Shown here: positions 1-8,053 of the stretch, piece by piece
Layout: every line of letters starts with the position of its first letter
Position numbering within the stretch: position 1 is the stretch's first letter
Origin: Sphingomicrobium sp.
GTDB lineage: Bacteria; Pseudomonadota; Alphaproteobacteria; Sphingomonadales; Sphingomonadaceae
Length of the DNA stretch: 64,000 bases
Assembly (NCBI GenBank): GCA_036563485.1
Contig: DATCMI010000001.1
Coordinates: 1,613,501 to 1,677,500 of the forward strand
Reading direction: 5' to 3'
Translations under genes and position numbers: made by a program
Notes under the pieces: model-generated
The model's input: only the letters and a program-made list of their open reading frames with translations
Databases searched by the model: none
Told to the model about the DNA's origin: nothing

Positions 1-65
1 ACCAACAGCGCCACCAGGTGGGGCAGCAGGTTGAAATCGTGTGCTCCGAGAATCGTGTCGGTCAT
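1..65 (-). CDS. 5' end of a gene cut by the window edge, possibly a membrane sensor
   Basis: An ATG at 65 on the minus strand opens a frame that stays open to the window edge. It begins MTDTILGAHDFNLLPHLV and then turns hydrophobic. The start with H-D-F-N followed by a hydrophobic run resembles the beginning of MHYT-type membrane sensors, often fused to GGDEF/EAL domains, but 21 residues are too few to assign a family. The rest of the gene lies outside the window. Confidence 0.35.
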   Translation of the reverse strand, partial: MTDTILGAHDFNLLPHLVALL

Positions 66-195
66 GAGCGCCTTAACGCGCGTACGGAGGCTTGTGCCGC
101 GAAACTAGCGGCGGCAACTGCTTTTGCTGGCGCCCATTTCAGCACCGACCAACAGGAGCCAGTCGTGTCGCGCGCGAAGTCGGCTTGAGACGGCG

Positions 196-450
196 TTGCT
201 CCCCAATCTCGATCCGGGGTTTCCAAAGCCGAAGAAGGGCGAGGTAATCCGCGGCGTTCCCAAGAGCGGGCCGGCATATTCCGCCGGCCTTCGCGACGGG
301 ATGATCTTCCTCAACGGGAAGATTTCGATCTCTGCCAGCAGCGGCACGGCAGAGATCGCATTTCGGGTCCGTGACGGGAATCGTGAGCGGGTGATCAATT
401 TCCCGCCCGCGAGCAAGGAGCCGATCAAGGCGCAGGAGCTGAAGGACGTC
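196..450 (+). pseudogene. decayed C-terminal PDZ-like fragment, M61-peptidase-like
   Basis: About 85 codons read LLPNLDPGF, then a short charged linker, then GVPKSGPAYSAGLRDGMIFL, followed by FRVRDGNRERVINF. The S-G-P-A-Y-x-A-G-L-R-D-G-M core is the usual loop of a PDZ domain, as seen at the C-terminus of M61-like aminopeptidases. No catalytic domain lies upstream. The frame before residue LLPN is low-complexity and shows no family resemblance, and after QELKDV it also loses similarity. I read this as the remnant of a larger gene lost by deletion. A short functional protein is possible but no good ribosome site was seen. Confidence 0.4.
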
Positions 451-863
451 GCTAATGGCGCCGCCGGTTCACCTTGTAGCGTACATGCAGCCCAATCCAC
501 ACGTGCGACACGGTAACGTTTAGTGCGGCGCACCGACTGCACGAAAACTCTGTCCTACAGCGCGCAGTTTGTGCCTTAAGCTAGTGCATGGGGAACCCGG
601 GCACCGCCACGCTGAAGTCATCATCCGGTCGAACTGGATTATGCCTCGGCCGACACCGGGGGCGAGGGCAGCCACCATGTCGAGGCGTCAACTTGGCCAA
701 CTTCCGGATGCGTTCGTCAGTTAGCATGCGCTCGCGTTCAGGTGACCGCTTTGGCAACTTTGGCCGCGCAGGAAAGGTCACAGCCGCGTGCGGCGACCGC
801 TGTTGTTTCCCTCTGCTCGTCCGCAAGCCGTCCCCAATCGGCGGTGAACGTTGTGACCTTCGC
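451..863. other. gene-poor stretch
   Basis: About 400 bases between the PDZ remnant and the EVE-domain gene. Short open frames exist on both strands but none has a recognisable domain or a credible ribosome site. I see no RNA gene or clear repeat here. It may be decayed coding sequence like the neighbouring remnant. Confidence 0.4.
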
Positions 864-1271
864 TCAACCGTGCTCGCCGGCCATCTCCAGGATCACCTTC
901 CACTCCTCCTCGCGAACCGGCGCGACGGACAGCCGTGACTGACGGATCAGCTCCATCTTGGCGAGACGGGGTTCGGCCTTGATCTCGGCCAGGGTGACGG
1001 GGCGGGCGAGGGGGCGAACCGGTTCCACGCGGACGCTCACCCAGTCGGCATCTTTAGGATCGGGGGCCGCTTCGCGAGTGATCTGCATGATGCCGACCAC
1101 CGCCTTGTCGGACATGCTGTGGTAGAGGAACGCTTCGTCGCCCGGCCCCATCGCCTTGAGGTGGAGCCGCGCAGCATTGTTGCGGACGCCGTCCCATTCG
1201 GTGCCGCCGTCGCGCACCAGCTGGTTCCAGCTGTAAGCCGCCGGTTCCGATTTCATCAGCCAATATGCCAT
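864..1271 (-). CDS. EVE domain-containing protein
   Basis: A 135-residue cytosolic protein made of a single EVE domain, a PUA-like fold that in related proteins reads modified bases in nucleic acids. It starts MAYWLMKSEP and contains YSWNQL, WDGVRNNAARLHLK, GDEAFLYHS and VVGIMQI, which are the signature strands of the family, and ends with a WKVIL segment. An upstream start ten codons earlier (1298) is possible, but the family normally begins just before the WLMKSEP motif, so I chose 1271. It stands alone, divergent from the cell wall hydrolase. The substrate is unknown; a role in base-modification recognition is only family-level inference. Confidence 0.88.
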   Translation of the reverse strand: MAYWLMKSEPAAYSWNQLVRDGGTEWDGVRNNAARLHLKAMGPGDEAFLYHSMSDKAVVGIMQITREAAPDPKDADWVSVRVEPVRPLARPVTLAEIKAEPRLAKMELIRQSRLSVAPVREEEWKVILEMAGEHG

Positions 1272-1588
1272 GATTCGCTCGCCTAAAGGCGCATTCATCT
1301 GGGGGAAAGCAGCGGAACGCCGAGCCGGCTGCGGTTAATCGTGCGGTGTCATCGACGAAACGCATAAAGTCTAATTAGTTCCGGCGCTTATCGCTTAGCT
1401 GGCTCGGTTCATCGCCGATCGCTGTCATCCGGCAAAAGGTTAACGTAAACGGGTTTCAGCGAATGAGAGCGAAGAGCCCAGCGGTTTTGAGCGGGCTCCA
1501 ACGGCAAGACGGGCACGGGCCCGCTGGAGTTTCAAGGGCGCACGGGAGGCGCCGCCAGCGGACCGCCCGCCAACGAGGGCAAAAGAAA

Positions 1589-2338
1589 TTGGTCAAGCTG
1601 CTTGGTGGACGCGTTGCGTCCGCGATCGTCGGTCTGTCTGCACTTGCCACCGGCACCAGTGCCGCTGCGCAGGACTATTCGAAGCTCAACGTCGCGGCGG
1701 CCGTCAAGGCTGCTGACGTAGACACGTCGGCCCAGGCGCTCGGCCTCGTCAAGAAGCCGGCGGCCGCGCTGGTCCAGCAGGCTGTCGCTTCGACCGCGAC
1801 CGCCACGACCACGACGACCGGCACCATCGTCCAGGCGGAGCCGGCCAAGTCCGTGACCGTCTCGCTGATGCCGTCGATCGCCCGCGAGGCCGCCTGGCTG
1901 TTCAAGGGCGGTTGGGGCCTCCACGCGCTGGTCGACAAGTTCGCGACCAGCGCCCCGCTCGACCAGCAGACCAACTGCCTCGCCACCGCCGTTTATTTCG
2001 AAGCGCGCGGCGAGACTGTCGAGGGTCAGCTCGCGGTTGCCCGCGTCGTCATGAACCGCGCCGCCTCGGGCAAATATCCGGGCGACTGGTGCAGCGTCAT
2101 GACGCAGCCTTGGCAGTTTTCCTTCGTGAACCCGCGCACGGGCGCGGTGCCGCAGGCCGACGTCAATTCCGCTTCGTGGCGCAAGGCGCAGGCTGTGGCG
2201 CTTCTCGCTGCGGCGAACATCGTCCCGAGCGTCGGCGAAGACGTGCTTTGGTACCACGCGACCTACGTCGCGCCGTCGTGGGGCCGCCGCCTCCAGCTTG
2301 CCGACCGCATCGGCACCCACATCTTCTACCGCGCTTAA
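1589..2338 (+). CDS. SleB-type cell wall hydrolase, exported
   Basis: A predicted peptidoglycan hydrolase of the SleB/CwlJ family (Hydrolase_2). The C-terminal domain starts around TNCLATAVYFEARGE, with the catalytic-type glutamate in YFEARGE, and continues through VARVVMNR, WCSVMTQPWQFSF and LWYHATYVAPSW to the end. The N-terminus is a signal peptide ending near SAAAQ, followed by an Ala/Thr-rich linker. I chose a TTG start at 1589 because a GAGGG sits about nine bases upstream and the signal peptide begins right there. The frame also stays open to an ATG at 1463, but the extra 42 residues are basic and low-complexity. A strong terminator follows. It probably acts on peptidoglycan in the periplasm. 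Confidence 0.85.
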   Translation: MVKLLGGRVASAIVGLSALATGTSAAAQDYSKLNVAAAVKAADVDTSAQALGLVKKPAAALVQQAVASTATATTTTTGTIVQAEPAKSVTVSLMPSIAREAAWLFKGGWGLHALVDKFATSAPLDQQTNCLATAVYFEARGETVEGQLAVARVVMNRAASGKYPGDWCSVMTQPWQFSFVNPRTGAVPQADVNSASWRKAQAVALLAAANIVPSVGEDVLWYHATYVAPSWGRRLQLADRIGTHIFYRA

Positions 2339-2362
2339 CAGCGTTAATTCGAGGGGGGCGAG

Positions 2363-2398
2363 AAGGCGCTCCGGGCTCACGCCCGGGGGCGTCTTTTT
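2363..2398 (+). terminator. intrinsic terminator of the cell wall hydrolase gene
   Basis: A GC-rich stem, left arm ending CTCCGGGC and right arm GCCCGGGG separated by TCAC, extends outward with a single bulge through AAGG/CGTCTT and runs directly into TTTTT. It lies 25 bases after the hydrolase stop codon. Confidence 0.85.
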
Positions 2399-2530
2399 CG
2401 TTCGGGCGCAGCAACGACTCGGCTCGGCGTAAATCCGGTTCATGAGGGATTCGCACGGGACTCGGCCTAGCGCAGCATCGCGGCAGCGGAGCCCTTCAAC
2501 GGCTCCCGTGAGTTCGGGGAGGGCTCGCCG

Positions 2531-3034
2531 ATGCTACGGATCCTGATCGTCGAAGACGATTCACAACTTGCCGTCACACTCAAATATCTAGTCGAGGACA
2601 ATCCGCGCTACCGGGTGATCGCCATTGCCGAGGACGCGGACAGCGCAGTCGCGGCGGCCGAAGCGGAGCAGCCGGACCTCGCGCTTGTCGATCTTCACCT
2701 GGCGCGGGGCTCAACCGGCTTTTCGGCGGCCGTGCGCCTCAACGACCTGGGCGTCGCGTCACTGTTCGTGACCGGGAAGGCGCCTGGTTTCGCAATGCCG
2801 GACCTGGCCCTTGGCTGCCTCGTCAAGCCGTTCACGGCCGAAGACGTGCACCGCTCCCTGTCGATGGCCGAAGACCTGCTGCGCGGCCGCGAAACGTTGC
2901 GGCCGAAGCTGCCCCGCAACCTCACCATCTACGAGCCCGAGGAGGAGGTTCCGGTGATGGAGGCGGGCTACATTCCCTCGCGGCGCTCGCTACGGACGCG
3001 CCTCGAGCACTGGATTTCCGGTCACCACCACTAA
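2531..3034 (+). CDS. response regulator receiver protein
   Basis: A 167-residue protein with one CheY-like receiver domain (about residues 1-118) and a short tail with no DNA-binding domain. Acidic pocket E8-D9-D10, phospho-acceptor D54 in LVDLHL, T81 in LFVTG and K99 in VKPF are all present, so it should be phosphorylated normally. The tail of about 50 residues is charged, with PEEEVP, and ends in HHH. It may signal by protein-protein contact; no histidine kinase lies nearby, so its partner is unknown. Its stop codon shares bases with that of the convergent glutathione transferase gene. Confidence 0.85.
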   Translation: MLRILIVEDDSQLAVTLKYLVEDNPRYRVIAIAEDADSAVAAAEAEQPDLALVDLHLARGSTGFSAAVRLNDLGVASLFVTGKAPGFAMPDLALGCLVKPFTAEDVHRSLSMAEDLLRGRETLRPKLPRNLTIYEPEEEVPVMEAGYIPSRRSLRTRLEHWISGHHH

Positions 3035-3771
3035 AGCCGCATCATCCCCGGGCGGGGTTCGCGCAGGCCGAGCGTCTCGGCCGTGAGCGGCGCGCCGGCG
3101 TCGAGCAGCGCCTGGCGTCGGCCCTTGATCTTGGCGCTGCGCTGCACGTCTTCGAAGCGAAGCAGGTCGGCGAAGCATGGGTGGGCGAGCGTGCGCTCAA
3201 GGAACGCCGCGGTGTGCGGCCAGCGGTCCGGATCGGTCTCCCACCCGGCATAGCTGCCGTTGCGAAAGAAGCTGGCGACGCTGATGTCGGCAGCGCCGAT
3301 GTCGCCGAACAGAAAGCCGTCGCGGGGCACTTCACCTTCCAGGTAATCGAGCGCGGCGGGGATCTCCTCGTTCTCGGCGCGAGCGATGCGCGCCTGGTCC
3401 CCCGGCTCTCCCCAGACCAGCGGGTGGACCACGCGCTGATAGAAAAAACTCCAGATGAAAACCTCACCCAGGCGGGAGTCGGCGAATTCCTCGAACCAGC
3501 GCGCTCGTGCCCGATCCTTCACGTCGGCAGGGAACAAGGAGTGGCCGGGATAAGCCTCGTCGAGATAGGCGCAAATGACCGACGAATCGCTGGTGTGGAA
3601 ATCGCCGTCGATCAGCACGGGAATCCGCCGCAACGGGCTCAGCCGCTGGAACTCGTCATTCCCGTAAAATGGCGTGATCGGGTCGACTTCATAGTCGAGC
3701 TGCTTGAGGTTCAGGCAGGCGAGAACCTTGCGAACATAAGGGCTTACGAAGCTGCCGATGATCCTGATCAT
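3031..3771 (-). CDS. glutathione S-transferase family protein
   Basis: A 246-residue cytosolic protein with an N-terminal thioredoxin-like domain beginning MIRIIGSFVSPYVRKVL, the R-I-P-V-L-I-D-G strand with its cis-proline, and S-D-S-S-V-I-C-A-Y-L-D-E, which forms the glutathione gamma-glutamyl site. The all-helical C-terminal half contains FLFGDIGAADISVASFF, the typical capping motif with its conserved aspartate. The frame stays open 27 codons upstream, but that extension runs through the operator region and lacks family features, so I chose 3771. The substrate cannot be told from sequence. It is divergent from the GIN-domain gene and shares the intergenic operator region. Confidence 0.85.
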   Translation of the reverse strand: MIRIIGSFVSPYVRKVLACLNLKQLDYEVDPITPFYGNDEFQRLSPLRRIPVLIDGDFHTSDSSVICAYLDEAYPGHSLFPADVKDRARARWFEEFADSRLGEVFIWSFFYQRVVHPLVWGEPGDQARIARAENEEIPAALDYLEGEVPRDGFLFGDIGAADISVASFFRNGSYAGWETDPDRWPHTAAFLERTLAHPCFADLLRFEDVQRSAKIKGRRQALLDAGAPLTAETLGLREPRPGMMRL

Positions 3772-3813
3772 GGGCCGTGAATGATCGCTTTCTCCAGCTT
3801 CGGCAACATGGGC

Positions 3814-3848
3814 TAGACACGCTGCAAATGTAGCGCTACAAATGTAGC
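3814..3848 (+). promoter_or_regulatory. promoter overlapped by two abutting 14-bp palindromic operators
   Basis: GCTGCAAATGTAGC (3821-3834) is followed without a gap by GCTACAAATGTAGC (3835-3848). The second is a perfect dyad GCTACA-AA-TGTAGC; the first has one mismatch. The core TACA-N2-TGTA is the type bound by BlaI/MecI/CopY repressors. A plausible promoter, TAGACA at 3814-3819, a 17-base spacer, and TACAAA at 3837-3842, lies under the operators and points to the GIN-domain gene. A repressor bound here would block polymerase. The site also lies upstream of the divergent glutathione transferase. No BlaI-like gene is in the window. Confidence 0.55.
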
Positions 3849-3873
3849 ACACACCGCCCGAAAGGACCTACAG

Positions 3874-4443
3874 ATGCTTCGCTCGACTCTCCCGCTGTTC
3901 GCGTTCGCCTTCGCAGCTTCCGCGCCGGTGGTCGCTGCCGAGCCGATCGCGCTCCCCTTGTTCAAATCCATCGAGCTGCAAGCAGGCGGCGAGGTCACCA
4001 TCGTTCGTGGTCCGGTGCAACGCGTGACCCTGGTCAACGGGAGCCGGCAGTTCACGAACTTCCAGGTTCGCAGGGACGGGCGGCTCGAAATCGCCACCTC
4101 CTGCCACATGCGCTGCCCGCGCAATTACAACCTGCAGATCCAGGTCGAGTCCCCGACAGTCCCGGATGTGGCCGTGGAAGCGGGCGGCACGATCCGCGTC
4201 GAGCCCGGCTTCGCGCCGCAGCGCCATGTATCGGCAGCCGTCAACGCCGGCGGCACGATCGATCTTCGCGCACTGGCCGTCGTCGGTGCCTCGGCGGCAG
4301 TCAACGCAGGCGGCAACATCTACGTCCGCGCGCGCGACCACCTGAACGCCGCCGTAAACGCCGGCGGAGACATCGAATATGTGGGCAATCCGCAGGTCAC
4401 CATGGCAGTTGCCAACGGCGGCAACGTCACGCGCAGCCGCTAA
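3874..4443 (+). CDS. GIN-domain (DUF2807) exported protein
   Basis: A 189-residue secreted or periplasmic protein with a signal peptide ending around VVAAEP. The mature part matches the head-GIN/DUF2807 family: a short strand entry, [17 protein letters not shown], then a regular beta-helix-like series. The unit AAVNAGG or a near match recurs at about 20-22 residue spacing ([42 protein letters not shown]), each probably one coil. Two cysteines in SCHMRC may form a disulfide. The molecular role of the family is unknown. AAAGGA lies seven bases before the ATG. The doubled operator upstream suggests it is strongly repressed until a signal, perhaps envelope stress, is sensed. Confidence 0.8.
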   Translation: MLRSTLPLFAFAFAASAPVVAAEPIALPLFKSIELQAGGEVTIVRGPVQRVTLVNGSRQFTNFQVRRDGRLEIATSCHMRCPRNYNLQIQVESPTVPDVAVEAGGTIRVEPGFAPQRHVSAAVNAGGTIDLRALAVVGASAAVNAGGNIYVRARDHLNAAVNAGGDIEYVGNPQVTMAVANGGNVTRSR

Positions 4444-5891
4444 GCCGCGCTAGCATCGCCGAGCGGGACGATATCGACCCGCTCGGGGGTGAACTTCAGC
4501 CCGACGGTGAGCAGCGCACGAAACGCATTGTAGCCGCCGTCGCCGGGATGGAAGGCGTGGAAGAACAGCTGCGGCTTTCCGTCGCGCCCCGGCGCCACCG
4601 ACGCATGGCCGGGCGCAACCCACTCCTTTGTCGACTTCAGCAATGGCTCGCCTTGCTTGGTGTAGGGGCCGAGCGGGTGGTCCGCGACCGCTACGCCAAT
4701 GCCATAAGCGGGCGTGCCGAAATCGTTACCAGCATAGAATAGCCAATAACGGCCGGCTTCGTAGGTCACGAACGGACCTTCGATCAGATGGCCTTCCCAA
4801 TCCTGATCATTGGTGAGGACGATGCGGTCTTCCCCGATGAAGGAGCGTCCGTCGTCGGCAATCCGCTGGCCGTGGATCGGCGTCGTCATCGCGTCGACGA
4901 TCGTGGTCGCGCCCAAGCCGAAATCGGAGAGCACCGAGCGCACCTGCTGCCAATTGTCGAGCGCGGCCTCGATCAGCGGCCCCATCGCGAAGAAGCGCGT
5001 CATCGGCCGGGCCTGGTTCGCCCAAGGGACGAGCGCCGCTGCGAAATGGGCGGACATCTGGTCGGCCTCGTTCGGGAACAAAGCGTCAATCAGCTCCGGG
5101 TGGCGGCCGAGAAGCATTGCCAGCGGCCGCGGCCACACGCCGTTAGTATCGTCCTTCCAGAAGACATATTGCTCGCCGGTCTGCGGATCGATGAAGAGGT
5201 GGGAGTCGATGACGCCGCCGCTCATGCGCGGCTGGCTGTCGTCATAGCCCAGGCCAGTGGTGTTGATTGGGTGGCCGGTGATCAGCGGGTGGCCGTTATC
5301 GACCCAGGGACCGGCCGGAGCCGGGGCACGGGCAAGCCCGATCGCGAGCGCATTATTCTTTTGCCGGGCGGTGAAGACGGTCCAATATTCATCGCCGATC
5401 TTCGCCATTTCCGGCGCCCAGAAGTCCGACACCTGGCGGCCCTTCGCCGCCCATTCAGGCTCCTGTCCCTGCGGGAAGATGAAGCCCCGCGGCTCCCACC
5501 GCTCGAGGTCTTCGGAATGGAGGATCGGGAATGCGTTGGGGGCGTCGTTCGATGTGGCGATGAGCCACCATCCATCGTCCGTCCGAAGGACAGCCGGGTC
5601 GCCGTAGCCGACCAGAATTTCGTCGTGGACGTTCTCGGTCAGGAGCGGCTGCCACGGGAAGGGTGCCGACTCCCGCTGCGTCATGCGCGTGTAGATGTGC
5701 GGCAGGCGCGTGCCGAAATCATCCGCGAGCTCGCGGTAGAAGGCATTGAAGTCCTGGTAGGTAGCGGTCGGCACGAAATAGCTGCGCTGCTTGCCGCGCG
5801 ATCCGACATTGAACTCGAACCCGTCGCCACGCTCATGCGCGTTGACGGTGAAGAGGATCCCATCAGTGGGCCTTGAGAGCGTGTCCGGCAT
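4440..5891 (-). CDS. glycoside hydrolase family 43-type protein
   Basis: A 483-residue protein with a five-bladed-propeller glycosidase sequence. The likely catalytic base is the aspartate in GYGDPAVL, the pKa-modulating aspartate is in [11 protein letters not shown], and the general acid glutamate is in [10 protein letters not shown], followed by [15 protein letters not shown] is also typical of the family. Members act on arabinosyl, xylosyl or galactosyl linkages; the substrate is not predictable here. There is no signal peptide, so it should act inside the cell. The start at 5891 follows AGGAG by ten bases. The gene begins 24 bases after tRNA-Gln on the same strand, with no room for its own promoter. 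Confidence 0.8.
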   Translation of the reverse strand: MPDTLSRPTDGILFTVNAHERGDGFEFNVGSRGKQRSYFVPTATYQDFNAFYRELADDFGTRLPHIYTRMTQRESAPFPWQPLLTENVHDEILVGYGDPAVLRTDDGWWLIATSNDAPNAFPILHSEDLERWEPRGFIFPQGQEPEWAAKGRQVSDFWAPEMAKIGDEYWTVFTARQKNNALAIGLARAPAPAGPWVDNGHPLITGHPINTTGLGYDDSQPRMSGGVIDSHLFIDPQTGEQYVFWKDDTNGVWPRPLAMLLGRHPELIDALFPNEADQMSAHFAAALVPWANQARPMTRFFAMGPLIEAALDNWQQVRSVLSDFGLGATTIVDAMTTPIHGQRIADDGRSFIGEDRIVLTNDQDWEGHLIEGPFVTYEAGRYWLFYAGNDFGTPAYGIGVAVADHPLGPYTKQGEPLLKSTKEWVAPGHASVAPGRDGKPQLFFHAFHPGDGGYNAFRALLTVGLKFTPERVDIVPLGDASAA

Positions 5892-5915
5892 GCAGGCCGA
5901 GCTCCTGCGCAGGAG

Positions 5916-5989
5916 TGGATGCCCCGTGAGGATTCGAACCTCAATTGACGGAGTCAGAGTCCGTAGTCTTACCATTAGACGACGGGGCA
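5916..5989 (-). tRNA. tRNA-Gln (anticodon CTG)
   Basis: A 74-base gene read on the minus strand. The acceptor arms TGCCCCG and CGGGGCA pair fully, the anticodon stem ACGGA/TCCGT encloses CTCTGAC with anticodon CTG, and the T arm is TGAGG-TTCGAAT-CCTCA. The 3' CCA is encoded. It decodes CAG. A near-consensus promoter lies just upstream, and the GH43 gene follows on the same transcript. Confidence 0.93.
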
Positions 5990-6003
5990 GCTTGGGAAGC
6001 GGG

Positions 6004-6032
6004 CAGATAGAAAGCGGGCCCTGTACTGTCAA
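6004..6032 (-). promoter_or_regulatory. promoter of tRNA-Gln (and probably the GH43 gene)
   Basis: On the minus strand TTGACA (6027-6032) is followed by a 17-base spacer and TATCTG (6004-6009). The start of transcription would fall near 5998, about nine bases before the tRNA. Confidence 0.7.
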
Positions 6033-6117
6033 CGCCGGCGGCGGCCCGGCGCGGACTTGCTCACAGCTATCAACTTGTGATTAAACCCACCTCAAGTCAG
6101 CCGCTCCATTCGGGGCG

Positions 6118-7200
6118 GTGAAGAAAGAGTGGGCTTGTGTGATGGCGCAGGGAGTCGCCAGTGCGCCGGCCCTGCGGCAGGACTATCGAGCGCAGGGCAG
6201 GCCGTCGGAGCAGGGTTTTTCGCCGAGGCGGGAACCGCACCGCCACACCTATGGCGCCATCGATCTCGGCACCAACAATTGCAGGCTGCTGATCGCCCGT
6301 CCGACAGAGGAGGGCTTTACCGTCATCGACGCATTCTCGCGCATCGTGCGACTCGGCGAAGGTCTGTCGCACACGGGGGCTTTGTCGCAGGCGGCGATGG
6401 ACCGCGCGGTCGGTGCTTTGTCGGTCTGCGCCGACAAGCTTCGCCGAAGAAACGTTTCGCTGTCCCGCTCGGTAGCCACGGAAGCGTGCCGCCGCGCCAC
6501 GAACGGGCGCGAATTCGCAGAGCGGGTTCGCGAGGAGACTGGCATCGCCCTCGACATCATCGCTCCGGCGGAGGAGGCGCGGCTGGCCGTGCTCGGCTGC
6601 CACAAGCTCCTCGAACCCGGCGACGGACCGGCGCTGATCTTCGACATCGGCGGCGGCTCTACGGAGCTCGTGCTGATCGACCAGGAAGAAGGAACGCCCA
6701 GGATCCGCGCCTGGTGGAGCGCGCCGTGGGGCGTCGTGTCGCTGACCGAAAGCGAGGGCAGGGAGGCGCTGGAAGGGCCGGACCGGCTGCTGGCCTATAA
6801 CCGCATGCGCGAACGCGCCCGCCGGGCCTTCGCGAATTTCGCGATCATGTTGCCGCAGGCCCGCGAAGACATTCGCCTGCTCGGCACCAGTGGAACGGTG
6901 ACGACGCTTGCCAGCGTCCACCTTGCGCTTCCTGTCTACGACCGACGCGCGGTGGACGGCCTCCACGTGCCGATCGAGGCGATGCAGAAGATAAGCGGCA
7001 TGATCGCCGGCATGGACTTCGGCGAACGCTCGGCCCTGCCATGCATCGGCAGCGAGCGGGCCGACCTCGTCGTCGCCGGCTGTGCCATCCTCGATGCCAT
7101 CATGGAGATTTGGCCGGCGCGAAACCTGGGCGTTGCCGATCGCGGCATTCGCGAAGGCATCCTGAGGTCGCTGATGGCCCGCGACGGCTGGGACCTGTGA
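6118..7200 (+). CDS. Ppx/GppA family exopolyphosphatase or pppGpp phosphatase
   Basis: A protein of up to 360 residues of the ASKHA phosphatase family that hydrolyses polyphosphate and/or the 5' phosphate of pppGpp. YGAIDLGTNNCRLLIA is the phosphate-1 loop, EARLAVLG the catalytic glutamate region, LIFDIGGGSTELVLI the phosphate-2 loop, and LLGTSGTVTTLA the later nucleotide motif. There is no C-terminal HD domain, so it is the short, GppA-like form. The frame opens with GTG at 6118; an ATG at 6142 is an alternative and I cannot decide between them. The TGA stop overlaps the GTG start of rlmE, so the two genes are probably cotranscribed. Confidence 0.85.
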   Translation: MKKEWACVMAQGVASAPALRQDYRAQGRPSEQGFSPRREPHRHTYGAIDLGTNNCRLLIARPTEEGFTVIDAFSRIVRLGEGLSHTGALSQAAMDRAVGALSVCADKLRRRNVSLSRSVATEACRRATNGREFAERVREETGIALDIIAPAEEARLAVLGCHKLLEPGDGPALIFDIGGGSTELVLIDQEEGTPRIRAWWSAPWGVVSLTESEGREALEGPDRLLAYNRMRERARRAFANFAIMLPQAREDIRLLGTSGTVTTLASVHLALPVYDRRAVDGLHVPIEAMQKISGMIAGMDFGERSALPCIGSERADLVVAGCAILDAIMEIWPARNLGVADRGIREGILRSLMARDGWDL

Positions 7201-7844
7201 AGCGGGTCAAGACCGCCAAGGGCCGCAAAGTTTCGTCGACGCGGTGGCTCGAGCGGCAACTCAACGATCCCTATGTGAAGCGCGCGAAGGCGGAGAATTA
7301 CCGCAGCCGTGCCGCCTACAAGCTGATCGAGCTCGACGAGCGGTTCGGGTTCTTGCGGGGCGCGAAGGCTGTCGTCGACCTCGGCATCGCGCCGGGAGGT
7401 TGGAGCCAGGTGGTCCGCCGAAAGGTCCCGCAGGCGAGCGTGGTCGGCATCGACCTGCTGCCCACCGACCCGCTCGAGGGCGTCACGATCCTTCAGATGG
7501 ACTTCATGGACGACGCGGCGCCGGACACGCTGCGCGAGGCGCTCGGCGGGCCCGCGGACCTCGTCCTCTCCGACATGGCGGCGAACACCGTCGGCCACCA
7601 GCAGACCGATCACCTGCGCACGATGGGCCTGGTCGAAGCGGGGCTCGAATTCGCTCGCGAGGTGCTGCGCCCGGGAGGCGCTTATGTCGCCAAGGTGCTT
7701 GCCGGGGGCGCCGACAACAATCTGGTCGCGGAGCTCAAGCGCAGCTTCACGACTGTGAAGCACGCCAAGCCGCCTGCCAGCCGCAAGGATTCATCGGAAT
7801 GGTATGTCGTGGCACAGGGCTTCAAGGGAGCTGAGCCCGCCTAG
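7197..7844 (+). CDS. rlmE: 23S rRNA (uridine-2'-O)-methyltransferase
   Basis: A 215-residue enzyme of the RrmJ/FtsJ family that methylates the 2'-O of U2552 (E. coli numbering) in the A-loop of 23S rRNA on the assembled large subunit. YRSRAAYKLIELDE carries the first catalytic lysine. VVDLGIAPGGWSQVV is the SAM-binding loop, LVLSDMAANTVG carries the catalytic aspartate, YVAKVLAGG the second lysine and SSEWYVVAQGF the glutamate, giving the complete K-D-K-E set. The GTG start at 7197 overlaps the phosphatase stop by four bases (GTGA). Usual length for the family. Confidence 0.93.
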   Translation: MKRVKTAKGRKVSSTRWLERQLNDPYVKRAKAENYRSRAAYKLIELDERFGFLRGAKAVVDLGIAPGGWSQVVRRKVPQASVVGIDLLPTDPLEGVTILQMDFMDDAAPDTLREALGGPADLVLSDMAANTVGHQQTDHLRTMGLVEAGLEFAREVLRPGGAYVAKVLAGGADNNLVAELKRSFTTVKHAKPPASRKDSSEWYVVAQGFKGAEPA

Positions 7845-7947
7845 CGCCCCGCGCTGGCAGCGGAGTTTCGGTATCGCCTGCGTAATCCTCGGAACTGCGA
7901 GCACTGCCGAGCGCTGGCACGACCAAACTAAAATTACAGGTGTTTCG

Positions 7948-8043
7948 ATGACTGTTGATATGGAGTCCTGGGCCTGGAAGGTCCGGCTGGGATTTGGCGC
8001 GCTCATGGCGCTTTCCTTCACTGGGTGCATGCTAACCGGCTGA
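7948..8043 (+). CDS. possible 31-residue lipoprotein-like peptide
   Basis: An ATG with AGG seven bases upstream opens a 31-codon frame. It contains WKVRLGFGALMALSFTGC, which looks like a lipoprotein signal with lipobox-like FTGC, but only four residues follow the cysteine. It lies between rlmE and the convergent DsbA-like gene. No family is recognised and it may be chance; no terminator is visible. Confidence 0.25.
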   Translation: MTVDMESWAWKVRLGFGALMALSFTGCMLTG

Positions 8044-8053
8044 ACCGACTAGG

